Origin: Roseovarius confluentis
GTDB taxonomy: Bacteria; Pseudomonadota; Alphaproteobacteria; Rhodobacterales; Rhodobacteraceae
Length of the DNA stretch: 64,000 nt
NCBI RefSeq assembly: GCF_002917925.1
Contig: NZ_PPFE01000005.1
Coordinates: 124,001-188,000 of the forward strand
Reading direction: 5' to 3'
The stretch's first letter is position 1, and the number at the start of each line of letters is the position of its first letter. Shown one piece after another: positions 1-7,439 of this stretch. The translations under genes were made by a program, and so were the position numbers. The notes below the pieces were generated by a model. The model ran no database searches. It worked only from the letters and a program-made list of their open reading frames with translations, and was not told where the DNA came from.

Positions 1-854
1 AAAGCACCTACACCCTGTCCAACGGCGTCGAGATCCCAAAGCTGGGCCTTGGCACCTGGTTCATCGACGACGACAAGGCTGCCGATGCGGTGAAGGCTGC
101 CGTCGAGATCGGCTACCGCCACATTGACACCGCCCAGGCCTATGGCAACGAACGCGGCGTGGGCGACGGCGTCCGCAACGCCTCCGTGCCCCGCGAGGAA
201 CTCTTCGTGGTGACCAAGCTGGATGCCGGCATCAAGGACTACGAGACGGCCAGGGCCTCGATCGACAGCTCCCTGAAGACGATGGGCCTCGACTATATCG
301 ACATGATGATCATCCACAGCCCCCAGCCCTGGGAAGATTTCGGCGGGTCCGACCGCTATTTCGAAGGCAACCTGGCGGCGTGGAAGGCGCTGGAAGAGGC
401 GTATGAGGCGGGCAAGCTGCGCGCGATCGGCGTGTCGAACTTCCAGAAGGAGGACCTCGACAACCTGCTCGACAACGCCACGGTGAAGCCGATGCTGAAC
501 CAGATCCTCGCGCATGTCAGCAACACGCCCTTCGACCTGATCGACTACACCAGGTCCAAGGGGCTCGTGGTAGAAGCCTACTCACCCGTCGGCCACGGCC
601 AGATTCTCGACAACGCCGAGATCGGCGAAATGGCCGGCAAGTACAGTGTCAGCGTCCCGCAGCTCTGCATCCGTTACCTGCTTCAACTGGGCCTGCTGCC
701 GCTGCCGAAAACGGCAAACCCGGATCACATGCGCAACAACGCCGATGTCGACTTCGAGATTTCGGACGCCGACATGGAAACCCTGAAGAACGCGAAGCCC
801 ATCGAGGATTACGGCGACGCGAGCGTGTTCCCGGTCTACGGCGGCACGATGTAA
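1..854 (+). CDS. Aldo/keto reductase, 5'-truncated by window edge
   Basis: NAD(P)H-dependent carbonyl reductase of the aldo/keto reductase superfamily, cytosolic, probably close to the 2,5-diketo-gluconate reductase group. The frame is open from base 3 (STYTLSNG...) and 283 residues are visible, so only a few N-terminal residues are missing. Family landmarks are GYRHIDTAQAYGNE (catalytic Asp and Tyr), VVTK (Lys) and IIHSP (His), followed by the conserved AIGVSNF and PLPKT segments near the cofactor site. The GTG at 90 lies inside the barrel and is not the real start. The physiological substrate cannot be read from the sequence. Confidence 0.9.
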   Translation, partial: STYTLSNGVEIPKLGLGTWFIDDDKAADAVKAAVEIGYRHIDTAQAYGNERGVGDGVRNASVPREELFVVTKLDAGIKDYETARASIDSSLKTMGLDYIDMMIIHSPQPWEDFGGSDRYFEGNLAAWKALEEAYEAGKLRAIGVSNFQKEDLDNLLDNATVKPMLNQILAHVSNTPFDLIDYTRSKGLVVEAYSPVGHGQILDNAEIGEMAGKYSVSVPQLCIRYLLQLGLLPLPKTANPDHMRNNADVDFEISDADMETLKNAKPIEDYGDASVFPVYGGTM

Positions 855-1567
855 TTGGAATACCTCCGGCTGCGATACGCGGCCGGGGGGCGATGATCGA
901 GACTGCAAAGCCTTGATGCATGCGGAGGGCGGAACTTGGGCTCTGCCATTTGCATTTCGTGGTGCAGTTTAGGTGCTGTCAGGGTTCGTATCTAGCTGAA
1001 CGCTATGAGCCCTTATGAGACATCTATGTCGAGCACCCAGCCGATTAACAGCCGCGAAGCGGCTTGACCATCGTCAGCCCCTCCCTCGGGCTGGCGATTT
1101 GGCTGGGGCCGGCCGCACCGATCATTCCGAGGATTTATTTGGCAGGCATACGCAGACCGCAGTCGCCGGGACAAAACCGAGGAAATCGAGCTTGATGCAC
1201 CAGACCTGACGGTGTTTGATCGGCGGTCCGGGTATTTTGCGGCACCTGGTTTTTCATGGCCCGACTTCATGGCGAATGACCCCGACAGGACGCGGATTCT
1301 GACTGGCTACCGGCAGGTCAAGGTTACGGATCGCGCCGTATTATGGTGGCAATTCCGGAGCAGGCTCAATGCATACGCCTTGTTGTGCCAATCGACGGCA
1401 TGGCCTTGGGAAAACGCCAACTCGTATAGCGGGCGACAAGCTCCGGAGGCATCCGGAACCATCCACGCGCGCATCCATCTCACGATAAGGCGTCACATCT
1501 GCAAGTCGTCCGAGGCGGAGGCCCAGCGCCGACGCCGAGACAAATCTGCGCGGCACCGCCGCACCGA
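855..1567. other. Gene-poor stretch, no recognisable gene
   Basis: About 710 bases between the aldo/keto reductase and the ABC exporter. A GC-rich inverted repeat lies just after the reductase stop (about 864-890), without a T tract. Short frames exist on both strands (for example 1212-1583 plus and 1341-1556 minus), but none shows a domain, a good ribosome-binding site or family resemblance that I recognise. The mixed, less GC-rich composition would suit decayed DNA, which is inference only. Confidence 0.5.
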
Positions 1568-3352
1568 TTACCTGCCGTCATAGCCTTTTTTCTGCGCCTG
1601 GTAGAGCCGCGCATAAAGCCCGTTCTCGGCCAGCAGTTCTTCGTGCCGGCCCATCTCCACCAACTGCCCCGATTCCAGCACGAAAATCCGGTCAGCCTCG
1701 GAGATGGAACTCAGCCGGTGCGCCACCACGATCGTCGTCTTTCCATTGGTCAGCCGCGCCAGCGCCGACTTGATGCGTTCTTCCGTCGCCTGGTCCAGCG
1801 CCGAGGTCGCCTCGTCCAGCAGCAATATCGGCGCATCCCGCAGGAAGGCCCGCGCAATCGCGATTCGCTGCTTCTGCCCGCCAGACAGTTGTGCCCCCTT
1901 TGGACCCACCGGCGTCTCGCCCCGCGCGCGGATCAGGTCGGCGATCTCCGCATCCTCGGCCGCCTGCCAGACCTGCGCGTCGCTCGCGTCGGGGTTCACG
2001 TAGCGGATATTGTCCCAGATAGATGCATTGAAGATCACGATATCCTGCGCCACCACGGAAAACGCGCCGCGCAGGGCCGCCACCTGCAACTCCCGTATGG
2101 GCGTGCCACCGAACGTGATGTCGCCGCCCTTCACATCGTAAAGCCGCGACAAGAGCGACAGGATCGTGGTTTTGCCCGACCCCGTAGACCCCACGATCGC
2201 CGAGACCTTTCCACCCTCGAATCCCATGCTCAGCCCTTCAAAGAGCGGTTGATCGGCGGAATAGGAAAAGCTCACATTCTCCAGAACAATATCGCCACTC
2301 GTGTCGAACGACGTCTTCGCATCGTCCGCGTCCCGGATGCTGGACTCCTGGTCGTAAAGGTTCCGCACCCGGTCCAGCAGCACGAGGTTCGACTGCAATC
2401 CGCCAAAGAACTGCGCCAGCAGGCGTGCCGGGTCGAAGACCATCACCATCCCCAGAAGGAAGGTAATGATCCCCGCACCGTCCACGTCGTAGTCCGGCGA
2501 CAACACCATATATCCGCCACCCCCGATCACCAGCACGTAAACGAAGGCCGAGCTCAGGTCGATCGACGGCAAAATCAGGGCCTGGGTCACCTGCACCCGG
2601 TTCATCAGCCGCCGGATCGCGTCGGTGCCACGCATCAACCGGTCCTTCTCGACCTCTTCCTGCCGGGCGATCTTCACGGTGCGCATCCCGTTCACCGTCT
2701 CCTCGATGCCGTTCATGTAGCCGCCCAGCGCCTCTTCGGCCTCGCCCTGGGCTTGTTTCACCCGGTCGGATACGAAATTCATCACCATGATGATGAACGG
2801 CAGCACCACGATGGCTGATACGAACAGGATCGGGTTCTTCCAGATGAGATATCCCGACACCACGATCACGGTCACCGCGTCCCTCAGGGCACCGGCCACG
2901 CCAAGGCCCACGAACAACCCGATCTGCTGCGTCTGCGTCACCAGCTTCTGGATGATCTCGCCCGATTTCGTCCGCTCGAAATAGGCCAGGTCCAGCGACA
3001 TCAGGTGCCCGATCAGATCCCGCCGCATCTCGTAGATTGCCTGGTTTGATATCTTGACCGTTATCATCGGCGCCAGGAAAGACACCACGCCTCGCGTCGC
3101 GAACAGGACAAAAACCACGACACAGACCTCGATCAGGTCCCGCATCGCGCCGGACTCGAAAATCACCCGCAGGCCGTCTTCGGTCATCGCCAGAAACTGC
3201 TGATAGACCAAGCCCTGCACCAGGATCAGCAACAGCACAAGCAACAGCTTGCCGGAATGCTTGCGCAGGTAGCCGTGCCAGAACCACCGCATGTTCCGCT
3301 TGTCCGCCGCGCTGTAAAGCGGCTGGCGTTTCTTCGCTGGGGTATCGCTCAT
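1568..3352 (-). CDS. ABC exporter, fused permease and ATPase
   Basis: Half-size type IV ABC exporter of 594 residues, expected to work as a homodimer in the inner membrane and export a lipid, peptide or drug. The N-terminal half (about residues 25-320) carries roughly six membrane segments. The C-terminal nucleotide-binding domain has Walker A GSTGSGKTT near 386, the signature LSGGQ near 486 and Walker B ILLLDEATSALD near 508, followed by the H-loop VAHRLSS. The layout matches MsbA/LmrA-like proteins, but nothing nearby reveals the cargo. It stands alone; the repeat at 3434-3500 lies upstream. Confidence 0.93.
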   Translation of the reverse strand: MSDTPAKKRQPLYSAADKRNMRWFWHGYLRKHSGKLLLVLLLILVQGLVYQQFLAMTEDGLRVIFESGAMRDLIEVCVVVFVLFATRGVVSFLAPMITVKISNQAIYEMRRDLIGHLMSLDLAYFERTKSGEIIQKLVTQTQQIGLFVGLGVAGALRDAVTVIVVSGYLIWKNPILFVSAIVVLPFIIMVMNFVSDRVKQAQGEAEEALGGYMNGIEETVNGMRTVKIARQEEVEKDRLMRGTDAIRRLMNRVQVTQALILPSIDLSSAFVYVLVIGGGGYMVLSPDYDVDGAGIITFLLGMVMVFDPARLLAQFFGGLQSNLVLLDRVRNLYDQESSIRDADDAKTSFDTSGDIVLENVSFSYSADQPLFEGLSMGFEGGKVSAIVGSTGSGKTTILSLLSRLYDVKGGDITFGGTPIRELQVAALRGAFSVVAQDIVIFNASIWDNIRYVNPDASDAQVWQAAEDAEIADLIRARGETPVGPKGAQLSGGQKQRIAIARAFLRDAPILLLDEATSALDQATEERIKSALARLTNGKTTIVVAHRLSSISEADRIFVLESGQLVEMGRHEELLAENGLYARLYQAQKKGYDGR

Positions 3353-3433
3353 ATGGGCTGCAATCCGATCGCTTCTCGACTGAGGCCTATAGAGGGTTCA
3401 ATCCCAAAGGTCAGCCCCCCGCGTCGACGCCCC

Positions 3434-3500
3434 CTTTTCCTCTGGCCAAAAATATCCTGGGGGAGTCCCGGGCCTGCCCGGGACGGGGGCAAGCCTCCAT
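3434..3500 (-). repeat. Dispersed intergenic repeat A, copy 1
   Basis: Core CTCTGGCCAAAAATATCC at 3440-3457, then GGGGGAG and a perfect hairpin with 9-base arms (3465-3473 with 3476-3484, loop CT). Read on the minus strand it follows the stop of the HNH gene and gives hairpin, then a T-rich stretch, then GGCCAGAGGAAAAGGGG. It resembles a terminator-like structure ahead of the next gene, whose start lies about 85 bases further on. Other copies are at 17168, 32874 and 61846. Confidence 0.7.
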
Positions 3501-3565
3501 ATTAAAGCGATTTAGGGCGCACTGACCTTCCGGCGGAGAGCAACGTGGGTGTTTTCCGTGACTAT

Positions 3566-4489
3566 TCAATTCCACTTGATTGGATCCTCGCCGATCACCT
3601 GACCGAAAACATTCTCGCGGTGCCATTTCAAGTTCTTTGGGCTTGGCCAATTTTCCCGATCCTTCGGCTTCCAAAGTTTGCAATCCGGTCGCAGCAGACG
3701 ATCCACGACGTCTTCCGGTACTTTGTTGCGCGACACGAGAATTGTCTCGTTATCGTCAGCGACAGAGACCAACCCGCGATCAAACATCCAGTGCAAAGTG
3801 GCGGACAGCGCGAGGCCATTGCGAACAGAGTCGCTTCCCTGGTGCTCAACAGGTCGAATATGCGCGGCCTGCACCTCCGGACGGCCGCCGCCATTGCGTA
3901 ACATCAGGCCTGACATCGCGCAGCGGTAGTCGTAGGCCTCGCGTACATTTCTACGGAAAGCGACATCACGATAGGGCCTACGGGTAAGGCGCTCCAAAAC
4001 CGGGCGTTTAAAGGGCTCCGAGCCCTCATTAATCCCAGGAATTTGTGGATCATAGCGCGTCGCCTCAATCCGTTCCAATTCCTGAGGCAACCCAAGGTCA
4101 ACAATACGGGCGAAGTCTTCTTCCGGCAATCGTCGCACAGCAAGCTGTACCGCGCCTCCCTTTCTCGGTGTGCCGTCCGGTTCTGTCAGGGCCGATTCCA
4201 TAGGGCGCCCGTCCCGCAGACGGGGCACCTCACGGTCAAACGGAAGAAAAGACTTCGGGTCGATGATAGCCAGGTATCTGCCCTCAACCCCAGGCTTCGG
4301 AATCACTTGGTCAATTTTCGCAGTTGCGAAATACCCGCGCGGCCCTGCCTTGACGGGTTCGTAATAGATAATCCAGTCGCCAACCGCCTCATTGATTGCT
4401 TTCAGATACGCGCGAGGAAAATCATAGACATCGTCCAACTCGTCGTCGTAGTTCGAGTCGGCCTTATGAAGCAAAACAAGCTTAACCAT
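3566..4489 (-). CDS. HNH endonuclease with PUA/EVE-like N-terminal region
   Basis: 307 residues. The C-terminal half has an HNH_2-type nuclease core: YRCAMSG, then EVQAAHIRPVEHQGSD with the metal-binding His, then NGLALSATLHWMFDRGL. The N-terminal part contains DWIIYYEPVKAGPRGYFATA, a beta-rich stretch reminiscent of PUA/EVE/SRA-like modified-base readers. That combination suggests a modification-dependent restriction nuclease that cuts DNA carrying modified cytosine. The HNH part is clear and the reader assignment is inference. No methyltransferase gene lies beside it. Its codon use looks less GC-rich than its neighbours, which fits acquisition by transfer. Confidence 0.8.
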   Translation of the reverse strand: MVKLVLLHKADSNYDDELDDVYDFPRAYLKAINEAVGDWIIYYEPVKAGPRGYFATAKIDQVIPKPGVEGRYLAIIDPKSFLPFDREVPRLRDGRPMESALTEPDGTPRKGGAVQLAVRRLPEEDFARIVDLGLPQELERIEATRYDPQIPGINEGSEPFKRPVLERLTRRPYRDVAFRRNVREAYDYRCAMSGLMLRNGGGRPEVQAAHIRPVEHQGSDSVRNGLALSATLHWMFDRGLVSVADDNETILVSRNKVPEDVVDRLLRPDCKLWKPKDRENWPSPKNLKWHRENVFGQVIGEDPIKWN

Positions 4490-4583
4490 AGCCCCAGGAA
4501 AGCTTTAACCAGCCGGAATGCAAGCTTTTTCAGACGTGGTCGTCGCGCCATTTTCATCCGTCTTGCAATGCGCTGAAACGCCT

Positions 4584-5165
4584 TCAGCGCAACCCGTCGT
4601 CGCCTTTCACCTCATCCACCGTCAAACCGCCCATCCGGTCATGGATACGCCCCCCGCGGCTCATGGCCAGCACGAACAAAAGTTCATCGGCCCGCGGCCC
4701 GTCGGGCAGGCCCACTTCCATGCCGTCGAAATGACTACGCACATAGGCTGCGTTGATATGACCGAGCGGCACGTCGATCCGGCTGCCCGGCCCGCCCTGC
4801 TTCATCGACGAGGGCACGATCGCCTTCGCCTCGCCCAGCCGCGCGCGCATCGCGTAACCGCCCGGCACGTGCCAGAGCGCCGTATGCTCCAGCTCGCCGG
4901 CCTCACCCGCCATGGCAGCCTTGCCATAGCCGTCGATGCCCCCGACACCGCCCATCGCCTCGATCAGCCGGTCGGTCATCATCAGACCCAGCGGATTCAG
5001 GTCCTCCATGGCCGACTGCAGATCCTCCGCATAGGTTCCGGCAAACGGGTTTTTCACCAGAGCCGCCATCGCGGCGCGGCGACGCGGCAGGTCCGCGACC
5101 GGCCCGCCGTCATGGTGGATCTCCTCGACGAACAACGCGGTCTTGCGCAGGGTGAAATCAGGCAT
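4584..5165 (-). CDS. Amino acid synthesis family protein (DUF1185)
   Basis: 193-residue cytosolic protein matching the AA_synth/DUF1185 family over its full length. Recognisable stretches are KTALFVEEIHHDGG at the N-terminus, GKAAMAGEAGELEHTALWH in the middle and MSRGGRIHDRMGG at the end. No member has an agreed reaction that I know of. It overlaps the UPF0280 gene upstream by 8 bases, so the two are translationally linked. It is the last gene of the molybdenum-hydroxylase/importer cluster, which points to a catabolic step rather than amino acid biosynthesis. Confidence 0.85.
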   Translation of the reverse strand: MPDFTLRKTALFVEEIHHDGGPVADLPRRRAAMAALVKNPFAGTYAEDLQSAMEDLNPLGLMMTDRLIEAMGGVGGIDGYGKAAMAGEAGELEHTALWHVPGGYAMRARLGEAKAIVPSSMKQGGPGSRIDVPLGHINAAYVRSHFDGMEVGLPDGPRADELLFVLAMSRGGRIHDRMGGLTVDEVKGDDGLR

Positions 5166-6000
5166 GTTCAGGGTCCCTTTCTTCGATCATGACAGTCTCG
5201 CCAACGGTCACGCAAGCGCCCCGCAGGCTCAGGCAGGCGGCCTGGATGATCCCGCGCGCGACCAGTCTCGCGGCATAGCCGCGCCCGGCCTCCAACGCCG
5301 TCGCGATCTCGCAAACATCCAGCGTGCCGACCTCCTGCGTCACCGCGCGCTCGCCAAGATCACTGTCGGGCGACAGGTCACAGGCCGGAACGCGGACGAT
5401 CGCCGGATGCCCCGGCAGGTCCACGGCATTGGCGATCATCGTCGCGGCGGCGTCCGCCGTTGCCGCACCTTGCGCCAGCACCGTCACCGCGTCAGCAATC
5501 CCCAGCGAATGGCTCCGCCCCCCCGCGCCCGAGGTTGCAACGCCACGCACCGGATCCCAGGCCCGCAAGGTGACAGTGCCCGGCACCGGGCTTGCGATGG
5601 CCGCCGTCATCGTCTCGCCCGGTGCGATGTGAAACGCCACGTCCCCGCCGTTGTTCACATACCCCTTGGACACCCCCGGCCCTGCCAGCACGGCGGCCAG
5701 GATCGTTTCCGCCCCCGCGCCCGCCACTGCCGCCATCGGCGTGACGAAGTCAGGCGCGAAGGGCCGGACTGCCTCGACCATGCGCTGCGCCGTCTCGGCC
5801 TCGACCGGCCCGCCACAGGGACGGCGCAAGCGCGGCAACTCCGCCACCAATTCGTCCAGCAACGCCCCGAATCTCGCCACCGCTCTTTGAAACGCCGCGT
5901 CGCGTCCCGCGCCCTCGATACCCACGATCATGTCGATCGGCCCGTGATGCAGGTGCAGCCGCCGCCCATCCGGCAGCCAGTTCGCCTGCGGCCCCGACAT
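5158..6000 (-). CDS. UPF0280 family protein (ApbE-like)
   Basis: 280 residues of the UPF0280 family, distantly related to ApbE flavin-transferase-like proteins. Evidence is the GYVNNGGDVAFHI segment (the ApbE-like NGGD loop), GVATSGAGGRSHSLGIADAV and AATADAAATMIANAV. Start is ATG at 6000, overlapping the TGA of the upstream gene (TGATG); a TTG three bases earlier is less likely. No signal peptide is seen, so it should be cytosolic. A role in flavin handling or in substrate turnover within the cluster is possible but unproven. Confidence 0.87.
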   Translation of the reverse strand: MSGPQANWLPDGRRLHLHHGPIDMIVGIEGAGRDAAFQRAVARFGALLDELVAELPRLRRPCGGPVEAETAQRMVEAVRPFAPDFVTPMAAVAGAGAETILAAVLAGPGVSKGYVNNGGDVAFHIAPGETMTAAIASPVPGTVTLRAWDPVRGVATSGAGGRSHSLGIADAVTVLAQGAATADAAATMIANAVDLPGHPAIVRVPACDLSPDSDLGERAVTQEVGTLDVCEIATALEAGRGYAARLVARGIIQAACLSLRGACVTVGETVMIEERDPEHA

Positions 6001-7439
6001 CAATCGCGCTCCACGAAACGCACCGCACTGCCGTATTCGCCGCCATGCTTCAGGATATCGCTCACCGTCCGCACAGCCGCGTCATGCCCGCCCAGCGCCC
6101 GGTAATCCGCGCGGCTCAGCGTGAATTCCAGCGGCGCCACCAAGGCGGGCGTCGGCACATGCCCAAACGATCCTTCCGGCATCGTCAACACGTCGACCAT
6201 CAACGTGATCCCGCCCCCGGGCCAGACAAAGGCCGGCGCGCCGCCACAGGTCACACGCGTCTTCAGCGCTTGCACAGATCGGGTCAGCTTCACCGGGTTC
6301 TGCGTCACGCCCGACCGCAGCGACCCGCCCGCACCCGCCTGGAACATCACCGTGCAAAGCGCCGGTTCGCAATTCTCGGCAATCAACTCCACCGACGGCT
6401 TCAAAACCTCTGGCAAAGCCGCCTCTTGCGGCCGCAAATCATCGTCCAGCACGTAATACCCGTGATGCTCGCCCGTCGTGCTCACCATCAACAGCGTCAG
6501 CCCCGGTCTCGCGCCCTTCTTCTCCAGCCACGGGTTCAAGATCGCCAACGGATCGTCCAGGTCCGTACCGCCCCAGCCCTGCCCCGGCTCGGCCACTTTG
6601 AAATACCGCCCCGGCGTCGACCGGCGCCCCTTGATCCGTATCCCCGTATCCGGCCAGCCCAGCACCTTGCCCGCCTGGTGTTCGCTGACCACGCCGGTGA
6701 TGTGGTCGTCCACCACCACCACCTCGTCCACCAGCCCGTGCCACTGACTGGCGAACATGCCGATGGTGGCCGAGCCACAGCCGACGCGCATCCGTTCCTC
6801 GAGCTGGCCGTTGACCACGGGTGCCTGCCCCGCCTGCACCACCACGGTCGCGCCGTCGTCGATCTCCAGCTCCACCGCCTCGCGGTTGCACAGCCGCAGA
6901 AGCGCATCACAGGTCGCACGTCCCTCGGGTTTGCCGCCCCCGGTCAGATGATCCACCCCGCCCAAAGACAACATCTGCGAGCCATATTCCGACGTGGTCA
7001 CATGCCCCACCGCCTCGCCGCCCGCGCGCACGGTGGCGGCCTCATGCCCGAGATGGCGGTCCGTGTCGATCTTCACCTTCACCCCGCAATAGGAATAGAT
7101 CGCCTCGGTCACCACGGTGACGAAATCGGCCCCCTCCACCTCGCGGCTGACGATGAACGGCGCGGGCTTGTAATCGGGATAGGTCGTGCCCGCCCCCACA
7201 CCACTAACGAACACCTCCTCGCCGCCCAGAACCTCACCATCCCAGTCCGGCCCAAGGAACGGCTTCACCGCGTCCCCCTTGGCAACCCTACGGTCAAGTA
7301 TGGTCAGCGGATCACAGCGCACGATCCGGCCATCCTCGTTGGCATAGCGATCGCACGCCCCGATCTTGCCCGGCGCGATGTAGCACATGACCGGACACGC
7401 ATCGCAGCGGATCTTCTCCTCGCGCCCGCGCTCAGCCAT
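6000..7439 (-). CDS. 6-hydroxynicotinate reductase-like iron-sulfur protein
   Basis: 479 residues resembling proteins annotated as 6-hydroxynicotinate reductase, the ferredoxin-dependent enzyme that reduces the hydroxylated pyridine ring in anaerobic nicotinate fermentation. The N-terminus has CDACPVMCYIAPGKIGAC, a C-x2-C-x3-C-x8-C set suited to a [4Fe-4S] cluster. Later Cys residues occur at YSYCGVK, RVGCGSA and RVTCGGA. It overlaps the molybdenum hydroxylase stop by 8 bases, so hydroxylation followed by ring reduction is a natural reading. The true substrate is unknown, and Roseobacters are mostly aerobic, so the annotation should be treated as a family label. Confidence 0.75.
   Translation of the reverse strand: MAERGREEKIRCDACPVMCYIAPGKIGACDRYANEDGRIVRCDPLTILDRRVAKGDAVKPFLGPDWDGEVLGGEEVFVSGVGAGTTYPDYKPAPFIVSREVEGADFVTVVTEAIYSYCGVKVKIDTDRHLGHEAATVRAGGEAVGHVTTSEYGSQMLSLGGVDHLTGGGKPEGRATCDALLRLCNREAVELEIDDGATVVVQAGQAPVVNGQLEERMRVGCGSATIGMFASQWHGLVDEVVVVDDHITGVVSEHQAGKVLGWPDTGIRIKGRRSTPGRYFKVAEPGQGWGGTDLDDPLAILNPWLEKKGARPGLTLLMVSTTGEHHGYYVLDDDLRPQEAALPEVLKPSVELIAENCEPALCTVMFQAGAGGSLRSGVTQNPVKLTRSVQALKTRVTCGGAPAFVWPGGGITLMVDVLTMPEGSFGHVPTPALVAPLEFTLSRADYRALGGHDAAVRTVSDILKHGGEYGSAVRFVERD

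Noticed and set aside
1643..2818. 391-residue plus-strand frame
   Set aside because: Shadow of the ABC exporter, which has intact Walker motifs on the other strand.
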